Shown here: one piece after another, positions 25,628 through 34,939 of the stretch
Numbering within the stretch: position 1 is the first letter of the stretch
Layout: each line of letters starts with the position of its first letter
NCBI GenBank assembly: GCA_046498185.1
Contig: JAWOBE010000179.1
Coordinates: forward strand, 66,528 to 130,527
Direction: 5' to 3'
DNA length: 64,000 nucleotides
Source: CAYXDR01 sp046498185
GTDB taxonomy: Bacteria > Desulfobacterota > DSM-4660 > Desulfatiglandales > Desulfatiglandaceae
Notes under the pieces: model-generated
What the model saw: the letters and a program-made list of their open reading frames with translations, nothing else
What the model was told of the DNA's origin: nothing
The model's database searches: none
Position numbers and translations under genes: made by a program

Positions 25628-26233
25628 ATGGAAAAAATAATCGAAAAAATATTTGAGGACAGCATCCGCTTGAAACAGGTTTTTCTACGGGATAACACCG
25701 CAAAGATGGTCAAGCTGGCTGAAAAAGTGGCATCAGCGTTCGCCGGAGACCGCAAGTTGATGATCTGCGGCAACGGGGGCAGCGCCGCGGACAGCCAGCA
25801 TATAGCAGCCGAGTTCATCAACCGGTATAGGATAGAACGGCCTCCCCTGCCGGCGATGGCATTGACTACCGATACATCGGTTATTACTTCCATCGGGAAT
25901 GACTATTCGTTCGTTTCTGTTTTCTCCAAACAGGTAAAAGCTCTTGGAATTGAAGGTGACGTTCTGCTTGCCTTGAGTACGAGTGGCAGCTCGGAAAACG
26001 TTCACCAGGCTGTTTTGGACGCAAGAGCGCTTGGGCTTTATACCGCTGCCTTTCTCGGCGGAGGCGGAGGCAGCATCGCCGATGTGGTGGATTTGGCGGT
26101 TGTGGTAAAAAGCAAAGACACGCCCAGGATACAGGAAGTACACATCACGGCCGGGCACGCATTGTGCCACCTGGTCGACCACCTTCTTTTCAGTGAACCT
26201 GGACTGGACTATATAAACGATTTAGACCAATGA
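25628..26233 (+). CDS. gmhA: SIS-domain phosphoheptose isomerase-like protein
   Basis: Sedoheptulose-7-phosphate isomerase family; first step of ADP-heptose synthesis for LPS core. 201 aa with the sugar-isomerase fold: KLMICGNGGSAADSQHIAAEF (substrate Ser-rich loop), ALTTDTSVITSIGNDY, LALSTSGSSENV and the catalytic-region VHITAGHALCHLVD. DiaA, a replication regulator, shares this fold, but the complete active-site loops favour GmhA. The start has only a distant CGGAG. The stop overlaps the next ATG (ATGA), so the next gene is translationally coupled. Confidence 0.9.
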   Translation: MEKIIEKIFEDSIRLKQVFLRDNTAKMVKLAEKVASAFAGDRKLMICGNGGSAADSQHIAAEFINRYRIERPPLPAMALTTDTSVITSIGNDYSFVSVFSKQVKALGIEGDVLLALSTSGSSENVHQAVLDARALGLYTAAFLGGGGGSIADVVDLAVVVKSKDTPRIQEVHITAGHALCHLVDHLLFSEPGLDYINDLDQ

Positions 26234-27186
26234 CGGAAATAAATCCTATATCCTTCAACGGCGTCAAATGCCACCACATTCATGAGCGAAAAAGCACCGT
26301 CAACATAAAGCATTTTGGGAAACCGTGGCAGGTGGGCGAAAGTTTTTTCAGGTGGCTTGAATTTCTGCCCCGGATTCTGGGCTCCGGCGATTTTATTGAA
26401 GTCGCCGAAAGGGTGAGCGATGCCGCCGCGAACGGAAAAACCGTTCTTCTTGGGATGGGTGCGCATCCCGTCAAAGTCGGGATAAGCCCGGTTATCATAG
26501 AGCTGATGCGACGGAAGATACTGAGTGGAATCGCGATGAACGGTGCATGTGCAATACATGATACCGAAATTGCCATGGTCGGCTGCACTTCCGAAGACGT
26601 CGCGGCATCCCTTGATTCCGGCGATTTCGGCATGGCCGAGGAAACCGGGGCGTTTATCAATGAAGCTATTTCCCGTGCTGCCCGGACAAACCGCGGCCTA
26701 GGTGCTTCACTGGGTGAAATGCTTTCATCCGAAGGCTTCCCCTATAATCGATCGAGCATCCTGGCATCCGCGCACGAGATGGGTTTACCGGTTACGATTC
26801 ATGTGGCGATCGGCACAGATATCATCCACATGCATCCGTCCGCCGACGGCGCGGCTACCGGCGCCGCCTCCCACCTGGATTTCAGGCGTTTCGCCGCAGA
26901 GGTTTCGACCCTCGAGCACGGAGTTTTCATCAACCTGGGATCCGCTGTGATCATGCCCGAAGTTTTTCTGAAAGCTTTAAGCGTGGTTAGAAATCTTGGG
27001 CATGAGGTTACCGACATGACCACCGTCAACATGGATTTCATTAAGCAATACAGGCCGCTTACAAACGTTGTAAATCGGCCCACTCAACATGGCGGCAAAG
27101 GTTACAACCTGGTGGGCCATCATGAAATTATGTTTCCGCTGCTTGCTGCGGCGGTTATGGAATTTCTCGAACAACGAAGGAGATAA
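26230..27186 (+). CDS. Conserved protein of unknown function (318 aa)
   Basis: I do not recognise a characterised family. It is soluble, without signal peptide or membrane segments, and has a Rossmann-like glycine-rich strand-turn (KTVLLGMGAHPVKVGISPVIIELM). Conserved-looking motifs include GACAIHDTEIA, IHVAIGTDIIHMHPSADG and HGVFINLGSAVIMPEVF. Several clustered His/Asp residues could bind metal. It is coupled to gmhA by ATGA overlap and followed 6 nt later by fmdB, so a link to sugar-phosphate or envelope metabolism is plausible but unproven. Confidence 0.8.
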   Translation: MTEINPISFNGVKCHHIHERKSTVNIKHFGKPWQVGESFFRWLEFLPRILGSGDFIEVAERVSDAAANGKTVLLGMGAHPVKVGISPVIIELMRRKILSGIAMNGACAIHDTEIAMVGCTSEDVAASLDSGDFGMAEETGAFINEAISRAARTNRGLGASLGEMLSSEGFPYNRSSILASAHEMGLPVTIHVAIGTDIIHMHPSADGAATGAASHLDFRRFAAEVSTLEHGVFINLGSAVIMPEVFLKALSVVRNLGHEVTDMTTVNMDFIKQYRPLTNVVNRPTQHGGKGYNLVGHHEIMFPLLAAAVMEFLEQRRR

Positions 27187-27192
27187 AACAAT

Positions 27193-27411
27193 ATGCCTCT
27201 TTATGAATATAAATGTACAAAATGCAATGAGCAATTTGAAGTACTGCTTCTAAAACAGGATGAAACTGTAACCTGCCCCCGCTGTAAAGCCGGAGACGTT
27301 GAGAAGTTGATGTCTTCATGCGCGGTCAAAAGCGGTGGAAATTTCGCTCCCGCCACCGGTTCATCCGGCTGCACCTCCTGCAGCGGCGGCAATTGCAGCA
27401 CCTGTCATTAA
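27193..27411 (+). CDS. FmdB-family zinc-ribbon protein
   Basis: 72-aa protein starting MPLYEYKCTKCNEQFEVL, the FmdB signature, with CxxC pairs at CTKC and CPRC and a Gly/Ser/Cys-rich tail (CTSCSGGNCSTC). Described in formamidase systems as a putative regulator, but the family is broadly distributed and its role is unsettled. SD AAGGAG before the ATG. Sits in the gmhA-ispF-uvrB run. Confidence 0.93.
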   Translation: MPLYEYKCTKCNEQFEVLLLKQDETVTCPRCKAGDVEKLMSSCAVKSGGNFAPATGSSGCTSCSGGNCSTCH

Positions 27412-27456
27412 AACCGGCTTCGGAGGATATTATTCTTCGATGCTCCGTTTTTCGAG

Positions 27457-27957
27457 ATGCCTGTGTTCAGAGTTGGATTCGGATATGATGTCCACAAGTT
27501 GATCTCCGGCAGGCCCCTGATACTGGGAGGGGTCACAATACCCCACAACGCCGGCCTGGAGGGCCATTCGGACGCCGACGTTCTCACCCACGCTGTGATT
27601 GATGCACTTTTCGGTGCCCTTGCACTAGGGGATATCGGCAGCCATTTCCCGGACACAGATCCTACCTACAAAGGCTGCAGCAGCATCGGACTGCTCGAAA
27701 CAGCTGCAGGCATGCTCCGCCGGCGTGGATGGTATGTCAACAATCTGGACACAACGATATGCGCCCAGGCTCCGAAAGTAGTTCCTTTCATTTTTCGGAT
27801 GCGGCGCAATCTGGCCGACGCGATGGACGTGGAGCCCGGACGTATAAGCGTAAAAGCCACGACCACCGAAAGTCTAGGTTTCGTCGGGCGTATTGAAGGG
27901 ATAGCCTCATATGCGGTAGTTTCAGTGATCAACCCCAGTCCGAACGGAGTGGCCTGA
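27457..27957 (+). CDS. ispF: 2-C-methyl-D-erythritol 2,4-cyclodiphosphate synthase
   Basis: Fifth step of the non-mevalonate isoprenoid pathway. 166 aa, single-domain (not an IspDF fusion). Metal-binding GYDVHK (Asp11, His13), [31 protein letters not shown] and the Thr-rich [17 protein letters not shown] motif are all present. IspD is not in this window. uvrB starts 4 nt after the stop, so they are co-transcribed. Confidence 0.97.
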   Translation: MPVFRVGFGYDVHKLISGRPLILGGVTIPHNAGLEGHSDADVLTHAVIDALFGALALGDIGSHFPDTDPTYKGCSSIGLLETAAGMLRRRGWYVNNLDTTICAQAPKVVPFIFRMRRNLADAMDVEPGRISVKATTTESLGFVGRIEGIASYAVVSVINPSPNGVA

Positions 27958-27961
27958 AGAC

Positions 27962-29974
27962 ATGCCCCCAGAGCCCCCGGTTTTTAACCTGGTTTCGGAC
28001 TTTTCGTTGTGCGGTGACCAACCAGCCGCGGTCGAAACACTTGCGGGAAGTATATCCGGAGGAAACGCCCACCAAGTGCTGCTAGGGGTGACCGGGTCGG
28101 GAAAAACCTTCACCATGGCCCATATAATCGCCAGGGTCCGGAAGCCTACGTTGGTCATAGCTCCGAACAAAACCCTGGCGGCACAGCTTTTTGGAGAATT
28201 AAGGAGGTTTTTCCCTGCGAACGCCGTAGAATATTTCGTAAGTTACTATGATTATTATCAGCCGGAAGCCTATATCCCCCAATCCGATACGTACATTCAA
28301 AAGGACGCCTCCATAAACGAACGCATAGACAAGATGCGCCACGCGGCCACACGCGCCCTGTTGGACAGAGATGACGTGATAATCGTAGCCAGCGTTTCGT
28401 GCATCTACGGACTGGGTTCACCCGAAATTTACCATGACATGCTTCTTTATGTGGAACAGGGCGCGGAGATTGCCAGAGACGACGTAATCGCAAAGCTCGT
28501 CGATATCCAATATGAACGAGGAGAAATGGACTTTTACCGTGGCAGGTTCCGGGTCCGCGGCGATGTCCTGGACATATATCCAGCCCACGAAGAGGACAAG
28601 GCGGTCCGTATCGGTTTTTTTGGAGACCGGATCGAATCGATACATGAAATAGATCCGCTTACCGGCAGAACAATTAGAGAGCTCGGCCGTATTGCAGTAT
28701 ACCCTGCAAGCCATTACGTGACCACCACCGAGGTCCGGGAAAAAGCCGTGGAAGCTATTCGCGAAGAACTTACCGGCAGGCTCGATAAATTGAGGTCTCG
28801 GGGTATGTTGATGGAGGCCCAGCGACTGGAGGAGCGGACCTTGTTCGACCTGGAGATGATGGTCGAGATGGGTTATTGTCACGGAATCGAAAATTATTCC
28901 AGGCATCTCACCGGCCGACCGGAGGGTGCGCCTCCACCGACGCTTCTCGACTATTTCCCCAATGATTTTATGGTAATAATTGATGAGAGCCATATAACGG
29001 TACCCCAAATCTTCGGCATGTACCGCGGTGACCGTTCCAGGAAAGAAACTCTCGTAGAGCATGGCTTCCGCCTCCCCTCTGCGCTGGACAACCGGCCGTT
29101 GACATTCGAAGAGTTTATGGAGACAGTCCCCCGGGTTCTGTATGTGTCGGCGACTCCCGGTCCCTATGAACTGTCTCGGCAGACGGTGCTGGCCGAACAA
29201 ATCATCAGGCCGACCGGTTTGATGGATCCGGAGATACTGGTGAGGCCTGCAGTAACACAGGTGGACGACCTTCTGGGCCTGGTCAGGGAACGTGTGGAAC
29301 GTAACGAACGGGTGCTGGTGACAACGCTTACGAAAGCGAGCGCCGAAGACCTTACCGAGTATTACAGCGGCCTGGGTGTCAGGGTCAGATATCTTCACTC
29401 GGACATAAAAACCATTGAACGCATGGAAATCTTGAGAGATCTCAGGCTCGGGGTATTCGACGTGCTGGTGGGCATCAATCTACTTCGCGAAGGACTTGAT
29501 TTGCCGGAAGTCTCACTGGTGGCGATACTGGATGCCGACAAAGAGGGATTCCTCCGTTCCGAGAGATCCCTGATACAGACATGCGGCCGGGCTGCCAGGA
29601 ACATTAACGGCACCGTCGTACTTTATGCGGACCGGATAACCGGTTCGATGGCCGCTGCGATAGAGGAAAGCAACAGGCGTCGAAGCATACAGAGTGAATA
29701 CAACCGTAAACACGGGATTACTCCGGCGACGATAATCAAAAACATCGAAGACGATTTCGGCGCACTATATGAGGCTGATTATGTAAAAGCTCCGGCTGCA
29801 GCGGAAACGGCGGCCCGCTATTCTTCGCTCGAAGATCTGGATGCGGAGCTCGCAGCACTCATAATTCGAATGAAGGAGGCCGCCTCGCATCTGGCCTTCG
29901 AGGAAGCCGCTGTTTTAAGGGACAGGATACGGGAAATCGAGAAGCAACGCTTTGAAATAGTGACGCTGTCATAA
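27962..29974 (+). CDS. uvrB: Excinuclease ABC subunit B
   Basis: Damage-verifying helicase-like subunit of nucleotide excision repair. 670 aa. Walker [13 protein letters not shown], the beta-hairpin region [25 protein letters not shown], Walker B DESH, motif region [38 protein letters not shown], and the C-terminal UvrC-interacting UVR domain ([18 protein letters not shown]). Gene follows ispF by 4 nt; no LexA-type box is apparent upstream because it is inside an operon. Confidence 0.98.
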   Translation: MPPEPPVFNLVSDFSLCGDQPAAVETLAGSISGGNAHQVLLGVTGSGKTFTMAHIIARVRKPTLVIAPNKTLAAQLFGELRRFFPANAVEYFVSYYDYYQPEAYIPQSDTYIQKDASINERIDKMRHAATRALLDRDDVIIVASVSCIYGLGSPEIYHDMLLYVEQGAEIARDDVIAKLVDIQYERGEMDFYRGRFRVRGDVLDIYPAHEEDKAVRIGFFGDRIESIHEIDPLTGRTIRELGRIAVYPASHYVTTTEVREKAVEAIREELTGRLDKLRSRGMLMEAQRLEERTLFDLEMMVEMGYCHGIENYSRHLTGRPEGAPPPTLLDYFPNDFMVIIDESHITVPQIFGMYRGDRSRKETLVEHGFRLPSALDNRPLTFEEFMETVPRVLYVSATPGPYELSRQTVLAEQIIRPTGLMDPEILVRPAVTQVDDLLGLVRERVERNERVLVTTLTKASAEDLTEYYSGLGVRVRYLHSDIKTIERMEILRDLRLGVFDVLVGINLLREGLDLPEVSLVAILDADKEGFLRSERSLIQTCGRAARNINGTVVLYADRITGSMAAAIEESNRRRSIQSEYNRKHGITPATIIKNIEDDFGALYEADYVKAPAAAETAARYSSLEDLDAELAALIIRMKEAASHLAFEEAAVLRDRIREIEKQRFEIVTLS

Positions 29975-30008
29975 GCCCGGCCGGTCCCCTTCCAGGTAGT
30001 ATTTTGAC

Positions 30009-30038
30009 TTGACAACCGTATGTATTGTTGGATATAGT
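30009..30038 (+). promoter_or_regulatory. Sigma-70-type promoter of the oxidase/dehydratase block
   Basis: TTGACA at 30009-30014, an 18-nt spacer and TATAGT at 30033-30038, about 90 nt upstream of the FAD oxidase start. A TTGACT at 30004 overlaps and is a weaker alternative -35. Confidence 0.65.
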
Positions 30039-30132
30039 CACTTTGTAGCTAAATAGTAGCCACTCTATTTTGTCAACCATTCCCCGATTTGTATTGCCCC
30101 TGAGAGCCCTAACCAGCAAAGGAGGCCTCTTG

Positions 30133-32730
30133 ATGGATCTTGCCACCGAAATAAAGCAAATTGTCGGCTCGGAAAACGTCTTCGACGACCGGGTGGAATG
30201 TTTGTCTTATTCCAGGGATTTGTCTGTGCACGAAGGAATACCTGATCTCGTTGTTTTCGCCTTTACCACCGAACAAATTTCCGCGATCATGGCCTTGGCC
30301 GATCGCACCAGGACACCGGTGACGGTCCAGGGCTCCGGCACTGCCACGACCGGGGCATCCCTCCCCGTTGAAGGTGGCATCTTGCTTGACGTTCACAGGA
30401 TGAATCATATCCTTGAAATCGATAAAGACAATTTCTTTGCCAGAGTGGAACCCGGCGTCATATGCAACGATCTGAACACGGCACTAAAAAAATACAACCT
30501 GATGTTTCCACCCAACCCCGGCAGTGAATTGATAGCCACTATCGGGGGAATGATGTCAACCAATTCGAGCGGGCATCGCGCTGTTAAATACGGCACCGCA
30601 AGGGATTACATTAAGGGCCTTAAGGTGGTCCTGGCCGATGGAACAGTGATAGGAACCGGCTTCAAGACCCCAAAATCCTCCTTTGGTTACGACCTGAATC
30701 ACGTCTTCGCCAGTTCGGAAGGCACACTTGGTGTGATCACTGAAATCATGGTGAAAATCCAGCCGATACCGGAATACAATGCTCTTGCGCTGGCGATTTT
30801 TCACGATCTTTTCGCGGCCGGGAAAGCGGTGACAGATATCATAGGCTCCGGCATCCAGTTGACCGCCTGCGAAATCCTGGACCATTACAGTCTGAAAGTC
30901 GTCGAAGAAGCCATTGGGAAAGACGTCAGCAAAATAGAGGCAATGTTGATTATAGAGTCGGACGGCGCGGAGGAAACCGTCAAGCGGGATATGGAAAGGA
31001 TTGGTAAAATATGCGGAAAATATGATGTGCAGGAATTCACCTGGAGCGACGATCCACTGAAGGTCGGCGAAATAATGGAGGCCAGGGGGAAACTCGTCCC
31101 GACTCTTTCCAGAATCAAACCCGGGAACCGTCTGGTGGCCATATCCGAAGATCTGGGTATACCGCCGACCCGTATCCCGGAAGTCATCAAGCGCGCGCAG
31201 GAGATATCGGACAAATACAACCTTTTGATCACCACGTTCGGTCATATTGGTGACGGAAACGTTCACACCACCTTCGTGACCGACATGAGAAGCCGCGATG
31301 AATGGGAGAGACTCCGACCGGCCGCCGACGAATTGGCCCAGCTGGCCCTCGAAATGGAAGGCACCGTCACCGCCGAGCACGGAACGGGGCTTGCGAGAAA
31401 TCCCTATATAGAAAAACAGCTTGGACCGGCGCTGGAGGTGATGCGCACGATCAAAAATGCGCTTGATCCCCACAACATCCTGAATCCCGGGAAAATGGGA
31501 CTCGAAAAAAAGAAATACGATATCTACGATTACTTTGCCTTCAGTACCTTCCTCGAGCATCCGGAGGGGGTCAATTCCTACGGCGAGGCGGTAGACAACG
31601 AGCTCCTTGCTTGTATTTATTGCGGTTTTTGCCGCCTCGGCTGCCCCACCTTCAGCGTAACCCACAGGGAGTCACGAAACGCCAGGGGTAGGAATGTGCT
31701 CGCTTTCAATTTTTTGAATGGTACGGTAGAACCTTCGCGCGAGCTTGCCGAAGCTTTTTACAGCTGCACCACGTGCCAGGCCTGTACATATTTCTGCCCT
31801 GCCCGCGTAAAAGTGGACGAAATTGTGGAGGGAGTGCGCAAAAAGCTTTATAATGTCGGCCTAACCCCTGAACCGGTGCTTGGCATACGGGACAATATCT
31901 TCAAAACCGGCAACGTATATGCCAGTGCCAAAGCGGATAGGGTCGAAATTTATCCGCCTGTGCTCAAGGAAAAAATCGAAAAAGGCGAACTTAAAGCCCA
32001 GGCCGATACGCTTTTGTTCATGGGATGTGTACCCAGCTATCTGGACATGAAAATGGTGCCCAGCCTGATCAAACCGCTTGAAGCCGCAGGCGTGGATTAC
32101 ACGACGCTGGCCACCGAAGAGGGCTGCTGCGGTTTTCCGCTGTTTCTGATGGGTACGGATGAATTCGAACCTCATGCTCAAAAAGTCATCGAGAGAATCA
32201 GGGCCACCGGGGCACGTGAGCTGGTAACCCCGTGCGCCGGTTGCTATAAAACCTTTAAAAAGCTGTATCCTGAGGTTGGAAATCTGGGCATGGAGGTATA
32301 TCATTCGGTCCACTATCTGCAAAGGTTAATTGAGGAAGGTAAAATTCAGTTCAAAGACAAGCTCGGTAAGAAGGTAACCTATCACGACCCTTGTGACCTC
32401 GGAAGGACTTTCCAGATCTTCGATGAACCGAGAAACATCCTGAACGCAATCCCCGGTCTTGATTTCGTGGAAATGGCCAGAAACCGACTCCACGCCAGGT
32501 GCTGCGGTGGAGGCGGCGGGGTGCTCGCCAACGATCCGGAGCTGGCCGTGCAGATGGCCGCGGAACGTGTCCGGGACGCGCTTGCGGTCGGCGCCGAAAT
32601 CATCGTTTCGGCATGTGCGGCCTGCAAGGACAATCTCAGGAAGGGAGCCAAGGCAATTCCCAAACAGGAGCGTGGTAAAATAAAGATTATGGACATCACA
32701 GAGATCGTGGCTCAACAGATGGCGGATTAA
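30133..32730 (+). CDS. FAD-linked oxidase fused to CCG iron-sulfur module (GlcD-GlcF / D-lactate dehydrogenase type)
   Basis: 865-aa fusion. The N-terminal half is a PCMH-type FAD domain (TVQGSGTATTGASLPVEGG, GGMMSTNSSGHRAVKYG) with FAD-oxidase C region including FGHIGDGNVHTTF and EHGTGLARN. The C-terminal half has two [4Fe-4S] motifs (CIYCGFCRLGC from Cys494, CTTCQACTYFC from Cys545) and two CCG domains (EEGCCGFPL and RCCGGGGG). This is the architecture of D-lactate or glycolate dehydrogenases feeding the electron-transfer chain. AAAGGAGG lies 7 nt before the chosen ATG. Heads the catabolic block and may oxidise a 2-hydroxy acid connected to the dehydratase genes that follow. Confidence 0.93.
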   Translation: MDLATEIKQIVGSENVFDDRVECLSYSRDLSVHEGIPDLVVFAFTTEQISAIMALADRTRTPVTVQGSGTATTGASLPVEGGILLDVHRMNHILEIDKDNFFARVEPGVICNDLNTALKKYNLMFPPNPGSELIATIGGMMSTNSSGHRAVKYGTARDYIKGLKVVLADGTVIGTGFKTPKSSFGYDLNHVFASSEGTLGVITEIMVKIQPIPEYNALALAIFHDLFAAGKAVTDIIGSGIQLTACEILDHYSLKVVEEAIGKDVSKIEAMLIIESDGAEETVKRDMERIGKICGKYDVQEFTWSDDPLKVGEIMEARGKLVPTLSRIKPGNRLVAISEDLGIPPTRIPEVIKRAQEISDKYNLLITTFGHIGDGNVHTTFVTDMRSRDEWERLRPAADELAQLALEMEGTVTAEHGTGLARNPYIEKQLGPALEVMRTIKNALDPHNILNPGKMGLEKKKYDIYDYFAFSTFLEHPEGVNSYGEAVDNELLACIYCGFCRLGCPTFSVTHRESRNARGRNVLAFNFLNGTVEPSRELAEAFYSCTTCQACTYFCPARVKVDEIVEGVRKKLYNVGLTPEPVLGIRDNIFKTGNVYASAKADRVEIYPPVLKEKIEKGELKAQADTLLFMGCVPSYLDMKMVPSLIKPLEAAGVDYTTLATEEGCCGFPLFLMGTDEFEPHAQKVIERIRATGARELVTPCAGCYKTFKKLYPEVGNLGMEVYHSVHYLQRLIEEGKIQFKDKLGKKVTYHDPCDLGRTFQIFDEPRNILNAIPGLDFVEMARNRLHARCCGGGGGVLANDPELAVQMAAERVRDALAVGAEIIVSACAACKDNLRKGAKAIPKQERGKIKIMDITEIVAQQMAD

Positions 32731-32869
32731 TCAATCGAATACCGTTTTTTGAGCGCCATGTCTCTATTTCAACCGCGACGCCGATAGGAAAACAACAAAT
32801 CTTCAGCCAGGAGGGTCAATACTGCCGTTCGCTAATTCATGAAGGTTTATATCCGATACGGGGAAAAAA

Positions 32870-34111
32870 ATGAATGAACAAAAGAAAATTACCCGAAAAA
32901 AAATAGCCGCGGCCGAGGTCTGCAAAAAAATTATGGCTGATCATTTTTACGAAATGGATGAGGCCGCAAGGACAGGTTCAAAAAAAATCGCATGGTGCAC
33001 AAGCGTTGGACCGGCCGAACTTCTCCGGGGCATGGGTTTCCTCGTCTATTATCCCGAAAATCACGGCGCTATGCTGGGAGCAACGCGAATGGCTACAGAC
33101 CTGATTCCATATGCCAATGCGCTCGGCTATTCCCCTGATATCTGCTCCTACCTGACCTGCGACATCGGGTCGTATCTGCAAAAAAAAACCCCACTCAAAA
33201 TGGCTTACAACATCGAGTCGGTGCCCCGGCCGGATGTGCTCGTTTATAACACCAATCAGTGCAGGGACGTTCAGGATTGGTTTGCATGGTATTCGAGGGA
33301 GCTAAATGTTCCGCTTATCGGAGTACACACCCACAGGGACATAGGAGATGTCGGTCCCGCCCAGATAAAAGACATAGCGATACAGATAGAAGACCTGGTA
33401 CCGGAGCTGGAAGAAATCAGCGGGGAAAAGTTCGATATGGACCGGTTCAAAGAAGCCGTAGGTTATTCCAGGCGCACATCCGAACTCTGGAGGGCCTGCC
33501 TGGAGACGGCTGCCGCAGTTCCTTCCCCGTGGACATTTTTCGACGCCACCATCCATATGGGGCCGGCCGTAGTCGCGAGAGGCACAAAGGAAGGGGTCGA
33601 TTATTACGAAATCCTGCTCCCGGAACTGGAACAGCGTGCCAGGGACGGAGTGGCCGCTGTTGACGGGGAAAAGCATCGCCTTTACTGGGAAGGTATGCCG
33701 ATCTGGGGGAAACTCCGATCACTCTCCGAACAATTTTATTCCCTCAAAGCCTGTGTCGTAGCGTCGACCTACTGCAATAGCTGGATATTCGATCAACTCG
33801 ACCCTGAAAAGCCTTTTGAAAGCATGGCCGTAGCATATACTGAATTATTTATCGTCAGAGACGAACCTTTTAAGGAAAAATACATCTATGATTGTTTTAA
33901 AAAATTTAAGTTTGATGGGATTGTTTTTCATGATGCCAAGACGTGTCCAAACAACTCAAATAACCGCTACGGCATGCCTGAACGTCTCACCGGAAAATTG
34001 GGAATTCCGACCTTAACCATCAACGGAGATCTATGTGATCTGAGATGTTATTCCGAAGAGCAAACCAGAACGAACATCGAAGCATTTATTGAACAACTTG
34101 AAGGGATCTGA
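32870..34111 (+). CDS. 2-hydroxyacyl-CoA dehydratase / double-cubane-type iron-sulfur protein (HgdB/BcrC superfamily), single subunit
   Basis: 413-aa member of the family that includes subunits of 2-hydroxyacyl-CoA dehydratases, benzoyl-CoA reductase and the double-cubane cluster proteins. Candidate cluster cysteines are Cys43 (IAWCTSVGPAELL), Cys92/Cys97 (ICSYLTCDIG) and Cys131 (TNQCRD). Classical dehydratases need two such subunits; only one is encoded here, next to its activase. E. coli YjiM/YjiL and the double-cubane cluster protein systems share that single-subunit layout. The flanking CoA ligase and thiolase argue instead for a CoA-ester substrate. SD GGGGAAA. Confidence 0.85.
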   Translation: MNEQKKITRKKIAAAEVCKKIMADHFYEMDEAARTGSKKIAWCTSVGPAELLRGMGFLVYYPENHGAMLGATRMATDLIPYANALGYSPDICSYLTCDIGSYLQKKTPLKMAYNIESVPRPDVLVYNTNQCRDVQDWFAWYSRELNVPLIGVHTHRDIGDVGPAQIKDIAIQIEDLVPELEEISGEKFDMDRFKEAVGYSRRTSELWRACLETAAAVPSPWTFFDATIHMGPAVVARGTKEGVDYYEILLPELEQRARDGVAAVDGEKHRLYWEGMPIWGKLRSLSEQFYSLKACVVASTYCNSWIFDQLDPEKPFESMAVAYTELFIVRDEPFKEKYIYDCFKKFKFDGIVFHDAKTCPNNSNNRYGMPERLTGKLGIPTLTINGDLCDLRCYSEEQTRTNIEAFIEQLEGI

Positions 34112-34884
34112 TGGCTGAACAGATTTTCGCAGGAGTTGATGTCGGCGCATCTCGCACCAAAACAGCCGTTGTCGATGCCGATAAACGGCTTCTCGGGTAC
34201 TGCGTATTGAAATCCGGCACCCATTTCGAGGCAAGTGCCGCATTAGCGCTGAAAAAAGCCCTTGAAATGGCAAACGTTTCCGAAAAAGCGATATGCCGTT
34301 GTGTTGCCACCGGTTACGGACGGAGAAATGTAGCGGCCGCCGACAGCACTCACACCGAAATCGGCTGTCATGCCAGAGGCTGTTATCACTATTTCCATAC
34401 CGCCCTTACTATAGTGGACATCGGCGGCCAGGACAACAAGGTTATCACCATAGATGAAAACGGACGCCGACTCGGTTTTAAAATGAACCGCAAATGCGCC
34501 GCCGGCACTGGAGCGTTTCTGGAAGAGATGTCCGCGAGGCTCGAAATACCTCTCGAAGAAATGGATCGGCTGGCGCGCTCCGCGACTGAAACAGTGGAAC
34601 TCGGCAGTTACTGTACGGTTTTTTCGGCGACCGAGGTGCTTGAGAAAATCCGCCAGGGTGCCGGGGTGCCGGGGATAGTAAAAGGGCTTTTCCTGTCGGT
34701 GATCAAGAGGATCATGGAAATGCACCCCCTCACCGGGAATGTCGCAATGACCGGAGGAGTTGTATCGCACAACCCTTTCCTGGTCACTATGGTTGCGGAT
34801 ATGCTCCACAAGGATATCATGGTTCCGGATCACCCGCAGCTCACCGGCGCGGTGGGAGCGGCGTTGATCGCGATGGACCGGTGA
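34111..34884 (+). CDS. CoA-substrate-specific enzyme activase (BadF/BadG/BcrA/HgdC family)
   Basis: 257-aa ATPase of the ASKHA fold that binds one [4Fe-4S] cluster between two subunits and injects low-potential electrons into the partner iron-sulfur protein. Phosphate loops GVDVGASRTKTAVVD and VDIGGQDNK, and the cluster cysteines Cys129 (NRKCAAGTGAF) and Cys168 (YCTVFSATEV), match HgdC. Adenosine motif: AMTGGVVSHNPF. ATG shares its A with the preceding stop (TGATG), so the two genes are coupled and very likely function as a pair. Confidence 0.94.
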   Translation: MAEQIFAGVDVGASRTKTAVVDADKRLLGYCVLKSGTHFEASAALALKKALEMANVSEKAICRCVATGYGRRNVAAADSTHTEIGCHARGCYHYFHTALTIVDIGGQDNKVITIDENGRRLGFKMNRKCAAGTGAFLEEMSARLEIPLEEMDRLARSATETVELGSYCTVFSATEVLEKIRQGAGVPGIVKGLFLSVIKRIMEMHPLTGNVAMTGGVVSHNPFLVTMVADMLHKDIMVPDHPQLTGAVGAALIAMDR

Positions 34885-34939
34885 CAGGCCGACCTTCACC
34901 GGCGAAAACGCCAACCTCTGGACAAGGAGGACTGTTGCA

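Noticed and set aside
26230..27186. Deoxyhypusine-synthase-like assignment
   Set aside because: Some general resemblance was considered, but the NAD-site motifs of that family are not seen, so it was left as unknown.
28418..29398. 326-codon minus-strand frame inside uvrB
   Set aside because: uvrB motifs are intact on the plus strand; the antisense frame shows no recognisable domain.
30556..31665. 369-codon minus-strand frame inside the FAD oxidase fusion
   Set aside because: Compositional shadow of a plus-strand gene with complete FAD and CCG motifs.
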